Of a stretch of DNA of 20,630 nt, positions 5,069 to 13,635 are shown piece after piece. The notes beneath the pieces are model-generated. The model was not told the DNA's origin and made no database searches. It saw nothing but the letters and a program-made list of their open reading frames with translations. Every line of letters begins with the position of its first letter. Position 1 is the first letter of the stretch. This DNA comes from a virus: IMG/VR virus record IMGVR_UViG_3300025070_000307, positions 1 to 20,630 of that record, one strand, 5' to 3'. Both the position numbers and the translations under genes were made by a program.

Positions 5069-7311
5069 ACACTTCTTAACCACCGTGGTGTATTAGCACT
5101 TCTACCATTAACACCCCATTTTGTAGCTTGTGCACCACTCCTACCATTACTAATAGCGATATCAATGTGTAAGTTTCCTGCCATATAACCTGGACCAGCT
5201 CCAATACTCTCAATACCAACACTCTTAAGTATTTTAGAAAATTGATAGAGCTTATCAAAATGGTTTGGATTTTCTGCACTTAATCTAGTACTTCCATCAT
5301 ACACCCTTATATCAGCAGCCCAACCATCATCATGCCTCTTTGAACCTGTTCGGTTTACACCGTTACGGCCACCATCGCGTGCTGCGACTTGACCACCTGA
5401 ATAGACAACTATCTTATAGCCAGATTTTGCACTAGCTGCATTAATCATATTAGCTAATTTTGGTTGAATAGGTTTATTACGAGTTCCATTCAAAGCATAA
5501 CTAACATTAGGGTTAGTTTCAACTAGCTCTTCAGGCATATCACCCATTTGCGCTTTAATATTGTCAATACTACCTTGACAAAGCTTGACCTCAATAGTAC
5601 CAAGATTATCATGCGCAATCTTTTTAATACGAGTCCATCCAGTATCACTAATAGGCACACCTTTGCTAGCTCCACCAAGTTCACCTAAGTCATTTGCTCT
5701 CATAAAATGTTGATATGCACCAACTGTCATATCAACGTTAGATTCTTTTTGACCATTCCAGTCAATAACTTTATAGTAATACCACTTACCATTAGGTACT
5801 CTCATTGCAGCAAAAAATTCATTACTAAGTTGTAAGGGAGTTTTGTAGTTCTTACTTAAAGGTGTAACGGTTGGATCATTTGTAAACCGTCTAAATAGAG
5901 TCTGACTTATAGCAACACCATCATTAACAATACCAGATTTAGGTGTATTGTAAAGATTTTCCATACCCGTGTCAGTAAGATCATGCTTCCAACCCACCGC
6001 AATAGCACCAGTCACATTATTAAGACCAATAGACCTTTTATCACTATCTGATAACTGCCCTTTAATAGCTTTTCCTAACTCGGTTAAACCACCAGAACTC
6101 ATATATGATGCACCAAGCCTGTATGTATTTTCACCTAGATTACTAATACCTTTCAAAGTCATTTTATCACCAGCTAAAGCAGAATAATCTTCATACCAAA
6201 TTCGTTTCTCCCCATAGTCTACAAGACCAGCAAAAACAGAGTAATGAGATGTTACACCCCGTTTCTTTGATTGTAAAGTAAATGTCTTTGAAATTGCTAC
6301 TTTACCGTCAGAGTATCCCTTACCATTAACAGGGGTATTATCATATGGTGGTAAACTGGAAAAGTTGCCAGTCTGCCCTCTCATATTCTTATTATTGTCA
6401 GTTACCCTTTGAACTTTATTAGCTCCATCTGCTTCAATAGTTTCACCATTAACATACACTGGATGTGTCCCAGATGGAAACGATGTGTTATCAATGTATG
6501 GATTGTATCGATACTTATTCTGATATTTGTCAAAGCACCCTCCTAGATTTTCTTTAACCTTATTAAGGATTGCAGACCCAGTAGTGTTAAAATCAAAATA
6601 AGATTTAATATCAGGAGTATATCTATAGACTTTATCTGTGTTTCTAAGGGATTGTCCTCCTTGCGCTAACTTAGAAAGTTCTGATAGGTTCTTTTTACCT
6701 GCTAGCACAGCTTGAGTATTAGTCCAAGCCTTGTTGGCCAGTTGAGTAACCTCGACAAACCCATCTTGAAATAGTGCAGGAATTTTATTAAAAACCGCCT
6801 GATCAAGTTCACCGATCATATTAGTAAAAGTATCTTTTAGATCTCCTACTCCGAAAGTATTAGCAGCAGATTTAGTAGAAGCAGCTTGAGCCATTCTACC
6901 AATACTATCACTAGTATCTAAAAACAAATTACATGGTGAATTAAGACAATCCTTTAGCTGATCATTAAGAGATTCCTGATACCCGTCTGAGTAAAGTTCA
7001 GGATTATCAAATCGACTTTTAATATCGCGTACTATTGAGTCAAAGATTGGATTATTAACAATTTTAGATGTATAAAAATCTAAAGTAGACCAGTCTAACT
7101 GCCCGCTGTTAAGAACTAAATTCTGTACGAAGTTTTCAGCTACGGCAAGATTACCATTAATTGCGTTGTTATATCCAACAGCTAAGTCAATATCTAATTG
7201 AAAATCAGGATCGTCAACTATATCACAAAACGGAGTATTGTACTTTAAGTAATCTCTACTTATTGCAATACCCTGAAGTTTTTCATGAAGATTGTTGCTA
7301 TAAATAACCAT
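5065..7311 (-). CDS. Tail/baseplate hub-associated protein with C-terminal M15-type peptidase domain
   Basis: This is 748 residues. The C-terminal domain (about 625-748) has the layout of zinc D,D- or L,D-peptidases of the M15/YcbK type: GSKRHDDGWAADI with His660 and Asp667, and GNLHIDIA with His715, the expected zinc ligands. Such domains cut peptide cross-links of peptidoglycan. Residues 1-250 are mostly helical with Cys residues; 250-600 look beta-rich with repeated Gly/Asn/Thr segments, and I do not recognise them. The gene is last in a leftward run with gp53-, gp48/54- and gp29-like genes and begins 1 nt after the preceding stop (TAATATG), so it is probably a virion protein. A local wall-cutting role during DNA injection is inferred, replacing the lysozyme domain absent from the spike OB protein here. 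A free endolysin is less likely given the length and position. Confidence 0.75.
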   Translation of the reverse strand: MVIYSNNLHEKLQGIAISRDYLKYNTPFCDIVDDPDFQLDIDLAVGYNNAINGNLAVAENFVQNLVLNSGQLDWSTLDFYTSKIVNNPIFDSIVRDIKSRFDNPELYSDGYQESLNDQLKDCLNSPCNLFLDTSDSIGRMAQAASTKSAANTFGVGDLKDTFTNMIGELDQAVFNKIPALFQDGFVEVTQLANKAWTNTQAVLAGKKNLSELSKLAQGGQSLRNTDKVYRYTPDIKSYFDFNTTGSAILNKVKENLGGCFDKYQNKYRYNPYIDNTSFPSGTHPVYVNGETIEADGANKVQRVTDNNKNMRGQTGNFSSLPPYDNTPVNGKGYSDGKVAISKTFTLQSKKRGVTSHYSVFAGLVDYGEKRIWYEDYSALAGDKMTLKGISNLGENTYRLGASYMSSGGLTELGKAIKGQLSDSDKRSIGLNNVTGAIAVGWKHDLTDTGMENLYNTPKSGIVNDGVAISQTLFRRFTNDPTVTPLSKNYKTPLQLSNEFFAAMRVPNGKWYYYKVIDWNGQKESNVDMTVGAYQHFMRANDLGELGGASKGVPISDTGWTRIKKIAHDNLGTIEVKLCQGSIDNIKAQMGDMPEELVETNPNVSYALNGTRNKPIQPKLANMINAASAKSGYKIVVYSGGQVAARDGGRNGVNRTGSKRHDDGWAADIRVYDGSTRLSAENPNHFDKLYQFSKILKSVGIESIGAGPGYMAGNLHIDIAISNGRSGAQATKWGVNGRSANTPRWLRSV

Positions 7312-7312
7312 A

Positions 7313-7684
7313 TTAATCTTTTATTGTAATTCTATTTAGCACACTAGTTATATACTTAGACTTAATAAATTTATATGTATTATTAGCCTGTGCTTTAAAT
7401 ATATAGTCAGGTTTATTTAAAAGGTAAACTGTCCACCATAAATTAATCGTACCATATAATTGAAAGGATAACATAGTCCAAGGCTTATCAGACATTAAAG
7501 TAATTTCATCAGTAAACTCATCACTTATATCGTCTGGGAAAATTACCTTGTTTAAAAGGTTATAAAAATAAACATTATTATCTTCAATTAAGTTAACATT
7601 AAATATATTTTCATACAAATTACGACTTAAAGTGGCTAAATCTGTAATCTCATTTTGGGCTTTTCCATTTATTATTGTACTCAT
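7313..7684 (-). CDS. 53: Baseplate wedge protein (T4 gp53-like)
   Basis: This is 123 residues, shorter than T4 gp53 (about 196). The central stretch PWTMLSFQLYGTINLWWTVY matches the pattern I recall for gp53-type wedge proteins: an aromatic residue, YGT, then a WW-containing helix before a Pro-rich turn. The chain then ends in a basic segment. In T4 gp53 clamps neighbouring wedges together in the baseplate. The gene sits between a gp48/54-like gene, 4 nt upstream, and the peptidase gene, 1 nt downstream, in one leftward operon. It has no late box of its own, consistent with cotranscription. The identification rests on one conserved stretch and context. Confidence 0.55.
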   Translation of the reverse strand: MSTIINGKAQNEITDLATLSRNLYENIFNVNLIEDNNVYFYNLLNKVIFPDDISDEFTDEITLMSDKPWTMLSFQLYGTINLWWTVYLLNKPDYIFKAQANNTYKFIKSKYITSVLNRITIKD

Positions 7685-7688
7685 GTTT

Positions 7689-8852
7689 TTAATTGGTCGC
7701 CGGAGCTGTTCCTCGGGTTACTGTGTCGTTAATAATAGATGTAGTAAACGCGTCACTCATCATTGTATTACCGTAATCACCAATTAGTGATGTAAATTCT
7801 ATTGTTACCTCATACGCCTCCGGTACAGGTACTTGAACTGGTTTAGATATTACTGTTTTATCAGAAAGTATAGGTGTAGAAACAGATGCACGTCTCACAG
7901 TACCTAAAAAGTTAATCGATAAGTTTGAAATATAGGCATACGGCATGGAAAACTGACCTGGCACTGAAATTGTGTATAGTTTCGGTGGTGGGCTTTTAGC
8001 AAAAGAAGTTTTATAAGATTTATTCTGAAAAGCCAATAACCAAAGTAATTCATAATTTTGCTGTACTTGATTAACATCAGCCCTACGAATAGTATTTAAG
8101 AGCGGGAACTTAATTGTTCTCTTCATACCATCGGTAGCATGCTGAAAATATTTAGGCTTTTCAATATAAACACCCGGCTGAGTAATGTTCATTATTTCGG
8201 AAAATTGTTCTCCCTTACTCATAGCCCCAGTAATGTAACCACCTAGTACTCCTCCTGTTTCCTCTCGTTTCTCGCCCCATTCACTCGTTATTGTTTGCTG
8301 AGGATCATAAAAAGGTAATCTATATTGAAATCCGGTTTTGGTAGTTAGATAAATACCCTCTAACGATTTAAGATTATGAGCTGCTAGTAACTCAGTATCT
8401 TCTACCGCATACTCATCAAGCGCATCTTTAAATTTACCAACAGTGCCTTTTATATTACTCATCATACCCCCCTCACTACCTTGAGAATTAAGTTTACCAA
8501 GTAATGCTATAGGATCAACACCAAATACATCATTAACATTATCGCTAACAGCTTTAACCCCTTTAGCTGCTGCTTTTAAATAATATATCGCACCAGAAAT
8601 CAAAGAGCTAATTTTTTGCTCTCGTTCTGTTAAAAATACACACGGTGTCTTATCTAAAACCGCTGCACTTGCTTTAGGTCCAGCATACCAACTAAAATCA
8701 TTAACGACATCAATAATACCATTAGGTGCTAATTTTGGCTGAACATCCTCGTTAGGTAGTTTTAATGTTTTTATATCTCCTGCGCCAGGTACTAATATAT
8801 CGACAGATTCGACTACTGTAGATTGGCCTGTATTAACTAAAATTGTACTCAT
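7689..8852 (-). CDS. Baseplate tail-tube cap/initiator protein (T4 gp48/gp54-like)
   Basis: This is 387 residues, near T4 gp48 (364) and gp54 (320). The N-terminal third is mixed with a helical Ala/Gly part (about 80-165). The C-terminal half has KYFQHATDGMKRTIKFPLLNT, then YTISVPGQFSMPYAYISNLSINFLGT and PVPEAYEVTIEFTSLIGDYGN. That ordering (aromatic IPG-type strand, Asn-Leu-x-Ile strand, final PEAYE strand) is what I associate with tube-fold caps on which the tail tube nucleates. The gene overlaps the tape measure stop by one base (TAATG), as the T4 tape-measure gene (29) precedes gene 48. The assignment as gp48 versus gp54 is open. Confidence 0.6.
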   Translation of the reverse strand: MSTILVNTGQSTVVESVDILVPGAGDIKTLKLPNEDVQPKLAPNGIIDVVNDFSWYAGPKASAAVLDKTPCVFLTEREQKISSLISGAIYYLKAAAKGVKAVSDNVNDVFGVDPIALLGKLNSQGSEGGMMSNIKGTVGKFKDALDEYAVEDTELLAAHNLKSLEGIYLTTKTGFQYRLPFYDPQQTITSEWGEKREETGGVLGGYITGAMSKGEQFSEIMNITQPGVYIEKPKYFQHATDGMKRTIKFPLLNTIRRADVNQVQQNYELLWLLAFQNKSYKTSFAKSPPPKLYTISVPGQFSMPYAYISNLSINFLGTVRRASVSTPILSDKTVISKPVQVPVPEAYEVTIEFTSLIGDYGNTMMSDAFTTSIINDTVTRGTAPATN

Positions 8853-10633
8853 TATGCGTAATATTCTATTGTTGCGAGATTAGGTTTAAGGTTTACCGTT
8901 GATGGTCCGCTTGATGTACTTGCTTGACCGGCTCTTCCTAAAGCCATGATACCATCTCTTATACTAGTAAGAATTTGAAGCTGAGCTATATTAACACTCT
9001 TAATATCGTTAAAGACTGCTGCATCTTGTATTCCATTAGAATCTTTACTCTTTAAAAACGAATCAAGAGGTCCTCCCGTCTTAAGAGCTAATACATCATC
9101 CCTACTATTAATTCTTACTGTCTGACCACCATGAGTAATTACACCATCCTCAACTTTCTTGACCTGAGATGCAACCTCCTCTGGGGAAGATGCTGGTGTT
9201 ATGCCAAATGCATCCATTACTACACCTCCAAGCTTCGTCATAGGGAAAACTTGAGTCAGCTGATCAGCTACAAATCTTCCAAGATAATCACCAATCATAT
9301 ACGCTGGGATAGAAACAAGTATACCACCAGGAACTCCATTTACTAATGCAGCTGCCATGGCACCGCCGGCGACTCCACCAACACCCTTTACAACTCGATT
9401 ACCTATTTTTGTCTTTAATTCTTCAATACCGAGTTCTGGGTTATCAGCATATTGGTTTACATCGTAAGCAGTAAACGCAGCTTCAAGAGCTGAACCAACA
9501 ATAGGAATTTTTGTTAATAACTTTCTAGACCCAGTTTTTAATGCCGGTTTCAAGACTTTACCTAAGGCCGTTTTTGCTTGTCCTACACCTTTTAAAATTT
9601 TACCACCTACATATTGTACTGCTCCTTTGGTATACTTTACACCAGACTTAACCATATTTACTCCTGATTGAAGACCTTGCTTAATAACTCCGGGAGCTGC
9701 TTTAACTGCTTTAACAGTAGTCTTTATAGCGGACTTCGTTTTATCAATTCCTGACTTGACAAGGTTCGAACCTTTATCATATAGAGTTCCCCAAAATCCC
9801 CTACTTGACCCACCCCCTCCTCCACCACCACGCGCTGCATTGACGGCGGCGGAAGCACTACTGGCTACAGCTTTTGCACCTCCCTTAACCATATTAAGAG
9901 CTTTAGACAAAAACCCCTTCATTGAATTAAAAGCACCTTTAACTGCACCTTTTAAAGCATTAGCCCATTTCGAATTCCATAGCGCGCTAAACATGCCTTT
10001 AATCGCGCCCCCTACTTTACTTGCCGCATTCTTAAGAAATCCTAGCAATCTTCTACCAACTTTTTTAAGACCTCTCCAAATAGCCTTGGCTGCCTTTTTA
10101 GCACCGTTAAATAAAAATCGCCCAAACTTTGCCAATAACCTACCAATACCCTTAAAAAGCTTAACAAAAGCACCTTTAAGAAACTTGAGAAACTTACCCA
10201 TGTATTCGAAAAACTTTTTCTTAATTAAACCCCATAGTAATGGACCTAACGTAGCAAGCAAAGCACCTAACGCGCCTAGCTTCTCAAGTAGCCCTCCTTC
10301 CGCTTCCTTAGCGCCGGCAGCTCCTTCAGTAGTTGCAGACATACCTTTAACTTTGTCTTTAGCAGACGTATCTCCAGTTCTTGCAGCTTCTGGATCAGGG
10401 TTAATGACATTACGGAGGATTTCGAATATCTTAGTGTACCTCGTCGTCTCATTTGATGTGAGTGTGGCACTTACAGGTTTCTCTTTTTCTCGTGACTTTT
10501 TATTACCAGCCTTTGAATCAATAATTACGCCCTTTTTACCTTTAGTTTTTGTACCAGAGGCCTCGTCTTCAATTGACTTCTGAGCAGTAATAATTCTCAA
10601 GCCATCAACTATTTGTGATATATCATCAGCCAC
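8852..10633 (-). CDS. 29: Tail tape measure protein (T4 gp29-like)
   Basis: This is 593 residues, almost exactly T4 gp29 length (590). The N-terminus (1-115) is hydrophilic. Residues about 116-255 are a chain of cationic amphipathic helices rich in Lys, Leu, Phe, Ala and Gly (for example MGKFLKFLKGAFVKLFKGIG). Seven Gly follow at 269-275. Then come more Lys/Gly/Val helices, a long hydrophobic stretch at about 416-449 that could cross a membrane, and a polar C-terminus. Tape measures set tail length and in many phages enter the cell envelope. The gene starts with GTG, supported by ATTAAATA exactly 5 nt upstream. It heads an operon with gp48/54-, gp53- and peptidase-like genes. No other gene here fits a tape measure better. 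Confidence 0.65.
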   Translation of the reverse strand: MADDISQIVDGLRIITAQKSIEDEASGTKTKGKKGVIIDSKAGNKKSREKEKPVSATLTSNETTRYTKIFEILRNVINPDPEAARTGDTSAKDKVKGMSATTEGAAGAKEAEGGLLEKLGALGALLATLGPLLWGLIKKKFFEYMGKFLKFLKGAFVKLFKGIGRLLAKFGRFLFNGAKKAAKAIWRGLKKVGRRLLGFLKNAASKVGGAIKGMFSALWNSKWANALKGAVKGAFNSMKGFLSKALNMVKGGAKAVASSASAAVNAARGGGGGGGSSRGFWGTLYDKGSNLVKSGIDKTKSAIKTTVKAVKAAPGVIKQGLQSGVNMVKSGVKYTKGAVQYVGGKILKGVGQAKTALGKVLKPALKTGSRKLLTKIPIVGSALEAAFTAYDVNQYADNPELGIEELKTKIGNRVVKGVGGVAGGAMAAALVNGVPGGILVSIPAYMIGDYLGRFVADQLTQVFPMTKLGGVVMDAFGITPASSPEEVASQVKKVEDGVITHGGQTVRINSRDDVLALKTGGPLDSFLKSKDSNGIQDAAVFNDIKSVNIAQLQILTSIRDGIMALGRAGQASTSSGPSTVNLKPNLATIEYYA

Positions 10634-10638
10634 AAATA

Positions 10639-10646
10639 TATTTAAT
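10639..10646 (-). promoter_or_regulatory. Late promoter box ATTAAATA, 5 nt before GTG 10633
   Basis: On the minus strand ATTAAATA is followed by TATTT and then GTG at 10633. The spacing equals that of the ATG-started late genes, so it supports the GTG start of the tape measure and a leaderless transcript for the four-gene operon 10633-5065. Confidence 0.65.
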
Positions 10647-10655
10647 CTTAGAGCA

Positions 10656-11393
10656 TTAGTCTGCTGCTAAGAATCCAGCATCAATATTCACTACTGCATC
10701 ATCATCAAAAGTAAGACATCTATCTTCAACTTTTTTAACGCTTGATATATAATCGATTATAGAATTATTTAACGATAAAGGAAGTTCATTAACCACTTTA
10801 ACTCTTTCATAGACACTAAGATCATTAAAGCTTAAAGATGTTTCACCTAGCTTAATTGCATCAACAAACTTAATAATTTCATAAGTTAATACAAGCTCAA
10901 TACTTTGCTTTTCTTGCTGTTCTTGTGTAAGCTTGCCTAACTCCGTAATAATCTTTTTATTAATTTTTATATCAGTATCAATAGTTGGTACCTTACATGT
11001 GGCTTCAATACCACTATCCTCAATAGTTGCTGTAAGATTAACATCTTTAATGTTATATGTTGGAAGTTCGCTTAAATCATAATCTTTTTCATCGATTAAA
11101 AACGTGTTACCGGATGTCGCTTTACGCAATTCAAGCAAAATTGGTATTCTATCACATACTAAAAACTCTACATCATCTTGGCAGTTATCTTTAACAATAT
11201 CGCTAAATACGTTTAAACTTTCTACTGATCCTTGCACACCATCAAAAGCAGACTTGAGGAGTTTCTTTTGTTGTGTCACATTAAATTTTTTAAATGTAGC
11301 CTTTTTCGAAGTTGATGGTACTTTAATCGATACTGTACTTGCATCGTTAACTTGCTTAAGATCATTTAAGAAGGATTTGACATCGGCGTTCAT
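10656..11393 (-). CDS. Baseplate hub assembly protein (T4 gp26/gp51-like), paralog A
   Basis: This is 245 residues, near T4 gp51 (249) and gp26 (208). Residues 33-48 (FKKFNVTQQKKLLKSA) fit the start of the T4 baseplate gp26/gp51-type domain as I recall it, followed by helices, a beta part (about 112-140) and IKLGETSLSFNDL with YISS at 180-217. The same late segments occur in the gene at 11426-12247, showing the two are paralogs. In T4 these proteins help assemble the hub of the baseplate. The gene has its own late box and lies just upstream of the tape measure gene, the usual neighbourhood for hub assembly factors. Which T4 gene it corresponds to cannot be decided. Confidence 0.65.
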   Translation of the reverse strand: MNADVKSFLNDLKQVNDASTVSIKVPSTSKKATFKKFNVTQQKKLLKSAFDGVQGSVESLNVFSDIVKDNCQDDVEFLVCDRIPILLELRKATSGNTFLIDEKDYDLSELPTYNIKDVNLTATIEDSGIEATCKVPTIDTDIKINKKIITELGKLTQEQQEKQSIELVLTYEIIKFVDAIKLGETSLSFNDLSVYERVKVVNELPLSLNNSIIDYISSVKKVEDRCLTFDDDAVVNIDAGFLAAD

Positions 11394-11398
11394 AACTT

Positions 11399-11406
11399 TA
11401 TTTATG
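11399..11406 (-). promoter_or_regulatory. Late promoter box CATAAATA, 5 nt before ATG 11393
   Basis: On the minus strand CATAAATA is followed by AAGTT and then ATG at 11393, with no Shine-Dalgarno. The box lies in the 32-bp gap after the paralogous gene ending at 11426. Confidence 0.8.
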
Positions 11407-11425
11407 ATATGTTTTCAAATTGCAA

Positions 11426-12247
11426 CTATTGTTGCTGTTGTTGTTGATTTTTCTGAAGCTCTTTATTTTCTTCCTCGATTCTTAGATTATGTTGATTCAA
11501 TATAATTTTTGTTTCAATAGGTGATAAATCGAAAAATATATTTGAGCCAGGGGTAATAGTATTTTGAAAATAGTATAACAGTTTGTAAAATTGATTTAAA
11601 TCTGTTGTAAAAATATTTGCAACTAATTCAATAAGACCGTTACTAATAATATTAATACCAAATCTTTCAACTCCTACCGCTTTATTCTCAGCAATAACAG
11701 TTACATCGAGCAAATCATTTGATATAGATTCAATATAAGCTTTAATTTTATTGAAAACTTCTACAGGGAGATTGTCAAGGATTTGTGATTGCTCTGCAGC
11801 AGGTAATTCATAAAAGGTTAAAGATTTATTACCTATCTTCACCTTCTGTATTGTTGAAATAAATAGTTCATCTATTGTATTATAGTATGAAATAGTAGGT
11901 AGATCGAGCGTAACTTCAATATTCTTTTCGCTAAATGTAAGTTCAAAGTCTCTATAGTTTTCTTCTAGCTTATTAAGAAGTGCCACTAAGCTGATATCTA
12001 TTTGTTTACCATCTTTATCCATAGTAATAATACTATCGACAAAAGTCATTCTATAATATAGAAGTAAATATAGCCTATCGAAAATATTTAAATCATCATC
12101 AATGACAGTGTTTTCGAAAAATTTATTAAGTCCATAGTAATCACCGTTGTTAATATATTTAACTATAGTGAGATAGTCCTTATTACTAAGTTCTTGGATT
12201 CTTTTTATTTTACTACTAGGTAACTTTACTTCAATATCAAACTTCAT
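11426..12247 (-). CDS. Baseplate hub assembly protein (T4 gp26/gp51-like), paralog B
   Basis: Started at ATG 12247, the protein has 273 residues and opens MKFDIEVKLPSSKIKRI. An in-frame ATG at 12292 would overlap the upstream gene more. The ATGA overlap with the preceding TGA stop indicates translational coupling. It shares a conserved core with the gene at 10656-11393: an LTF...IEVTLDLPTIS segment (about 103-120), then VKIGNKSLTFYEL (136-148) and NLPVEVFNKIKAYIES (159-174). The C-terminus ends in a six-Gln run encoded by CAA/CAG repeats. It is third in the operon started at 13526. The role in baseplate hub assembly is inferred from paralogy and location. Confidence 0.6.
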   Translation of the reverse strand: MKFDIEVKLPSSKIKRIQELSNKDYLTIVKYINNGDYYGLNKFFENTVIDDDLNIFDRLYLLLYYRMTFVDSIITMDKDGKQIDISLVALLNKLEENYRDFELTFSEKNIEVTLDLPTISYYNTIDELFISTIQKVKIGNKSLTFYELPAAEQSQILDNLPVEVFNKIKAYIESISNDLLDVTVIAENKAVGVERFGINIISNGLIELVANIFTTDLNQFYKLLYYFQNTITPGSNIFFDLSPIETKIILNQHNLRIEEENKELQKNQQQQQQ

Positions 12248-12981
12248 GTGTACAAGCCTGGAGTACTTAGCTTGTAATCGGAAAATATCCAACCCACAGT
12301 CTTAGTTATATCAGATAAACTAATAGCGTTATAACTCATTTGATCACCACCTTGAGTATTATATGGCGCGCAATTATAGAATGTAGTAGCTTTACGTAAT
12401 TTATAATCAATTACATTCGTCTCATTTCTTATAGCAGCATTTTGTGACGATCCTAGCTTATCCTCATAATGGTTATCTGCTCGAGTATATTGTGTTACCA
12501 CAATATTACATTTAATATCAGTATCAGCATCACCATCTTCAATTAAACCTTTATAAGCAGTTGCAACAATCCACGGCTTGATAAAATAATCAACAACATC
12601 AATATTAGTTTCTAAAAAGCTAATACTAATTTGATTTCCACTACCATAAGTACCTCTATTATCAGCGTAATATCCGTCTATCAACCCACCAGTTCCAGAA
12701 CCAACCCCTGTAGTGTTTATAGAAACATTCTCAGTAGGCATTGCAATAGTCTGCGCCAATAAATAACCTTCTCTATCTTCTGAAAATTTATCAATTAAAT
12801 CTGGAACAACTTGATAAGCTCTTGGTTGGTACTCCTCAAGCACCTTGCGAATACGATTACCAACTTCAGTCATAGATGGACCAGTCCTACTCTGAAATTG
12901 CACTCCCCAAAGATTTTTGAGAGGTATATCTCCAGACCAATCTTGATGGACACGGAGGCGCTGTTTAATAGGTTGTCCCAT
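12244..12981 (-). CDS. Tube-fold baseplate protein (possible T4 gp54/gp48-type tube initiator)
   Basis: This is 245 residues. The N-terminus has DIPLKNLWGVQF, a typical first strand of tube-fold proteins, then a helical insertion (about 35-65). A beta-rich body follows with GYLLAQTIAMPTENVSI, ISISFLETNIDVVDYFIKPW and a last sheet with YNAISLSDITKTVGWIFSDYKL. The order of strand, Leu-Ala-x-x-x-x-Met-Pro strand and a helix with WxxA fits tail tube and tube-initiator proteins. It starts 5 bp after the tube-like gene (12987-13526) and its TGA overlaps the next ATG. This is the only gene in the window that ends in TGA. Exact T4 counterpart uncertain. Confidence 0.5.
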   Translation of the reverse strand: MGQPIKQRLRVHQDWSGDIPLKNLWGVQFQSRTGPSMTEVGNRIRKVLEEYQPRAYQVVPDLIDKFSEDREGYLLAQTIAMPTENVSINTTGVGSGTGGLIDGYYADNRGTYGSGNQISISFLETNIDVVDYFIKPWIVATAYKGLIEDGDADTDIKCNIVVTQYTRADNHYEDKLGSSQNAAIRNETNVIDYKLRKATTFYNCAPYNTQGGDQMSYNAISLSDITKTVGWIFSDYKLSTPGLYT

Positions 12982-12986
12982 CTATA

Positions 12987-13526
12987 TTACTGCTCTTTTG
13001 TATAGTAGTGGTACGCTATAGTTGCATTAACTTCAACTGTAGCACCAGTACCGTCGGAGATATTATAGCCTATATTATCAATATTACGTAAAGAAGCTCC
13101 TACTAGCTTGTATTGTGCAATAGGCTCAAGCTCTTTATCTAACTGTGCGAGCTGGATAAAGAAATCGTCATCAGGAGTACCATATTCACCAGTAGAGTTT
13201 AAATCATCAAATAAAGAGCGTGAAGCTCCTTCAAAGTAATTGCGAAGTTCACTATCCGCATCAAGATAAAAATTAAGAGCATATCCATCTGAACCTGGGT
13301 ATGTCACTGTTCCAGGTACATTTAATGCAAGGCCCATATAAGGTACTGCTACATTTGTAATACTACGTCCAGGTAGAGCTGCTGTCTTGACGTATACAAG
13401 ATCATTTTCTGTTAAAGCTGGTACTCCTTGAAGTTGCATTTGTGTAACACGGAAGAGAAAATCTCGAGAAAAGTCACGATCTGCTGCAGTGCGGTAGAAA
13501 TTTTGAATTGTCTGATTAACTGGCAT
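12987..13526 (-). CDS. Tail tube protein-like (T4 gp19-type)
   Basis: This is 179 residues, near T4 gp19 (163). The layout matches the tube fold: DFLFRVTQMQLQGVP as first strand, TAALPGRSITNVAVPYMGLALNVPG as the central ALP...P.G strand pair, then a strand with LNFYLDADSELRNYFEG leading into a helix, and a last sheet ending in HYY. Gp19 stacks in hexameric rings to form the inner tail tube. The gene heads the leftward operon 13526-11426 with its own late box. Another tube-like gene lies at 19149-19727 next to the sheath. Which of the two is the major tube subunit and which a baseplate or tail-end variant cannot be settled by reading. Confidence 0.6.
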   Translation of the reverse strand: MPVNQTIQNFYRTAADRDFSRDFLFRVTQMQLQGVPALTENDLVYVKTAALPGRSITNVAVPYMGLALNVPGTVTYPGSDGYALNFYLDADSELRNYFEGASRSLFDDLNSTGEYGTPDDDFFIQLAQLDKELEPIAQYKLVGASLRNIDNIGYNISDGTGATVEVNATIAYHYYTKEQ

Positions 13527-13531
13527 ATCAA

Positions 13532-13539
13532 TATTTAGT
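13532..13539 (-). promoter_or_regulatory. Late promoter box ACTAAATA, 5 nt before ATG 13526
   Basis: On the minus strand ACTAAATA is followed by TTGAT and then ATG at 13526. It is the leftward half of a divergent pair of late boxes, with the rightward box at 13620-13627. Confidence 0.75.
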
Positions 13540-13619
13540 CTTCCAACACGAAAATTAACAAAAAGAACTACAATTGATTGTATAATATTTTATACAGGTG
13601 GACTATTATAGATCTACTG
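13540..13619. other. Divergent intergenic region between two late operons
   Basis: This stretch between the two late boxes holds no ORF. It contains a small palindrome, ACAATTGATTGT at about 13570-13581, and AT-rich -10-like strings such as TATAAT. No terminator is visible. A regulatory role is possible but the sequence does not show one clearly. Confidence 0.35.
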
Positions 13620-13627
13620 CATAAATA
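13620..13627 (+). promoter_or_regulatory. Late promoter box CATAAATA for the spike operon
   Basis: On the plus strand CATAAATA is followed by 8 nt and then ATG at 13636. By T4 geometry RNA starts about 3 nt before the ATG, so this transcript would be nearly leaderless. It is the rightward promoter of the 13636-16713 operon. Confidence 0.7.
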
Positions 13628-13635
13628 TATGTATC

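Noticed and set aside
9815-9835. Possible frameshift at the poly-C/CCT tract in the tape measure gene
   Set aside because: The frame stays open on both sides and encodes a continuous seven-Gly run with similar composition before and after.
9756-10583. A 275-codon open frame on the plus strand, Pro/Leu-rich
   Set aside because: It is antisense to the Lys/Ala/Gly-rich tape measure gene, whose codon pattern gives a stop-free mirror frame. It has no promoter box, and the protein is low-complexity Pro/Leu/Ala.
11430-11450. CAA/CAG repeat as a phase-variation site in the paralog B gene
   Set aside because: The units are trinucleotides at the extreme 3' end, so length changes would only alter the number of Gln and not the reading frame.
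13540-13619. tRNA or small RNA gene in the largest intergenic gap
   Set aside because: No cloverleaf-compatible arms or T-loop motif were seen; only a 12-nt palindrome and AT-rich promoter-like strings.
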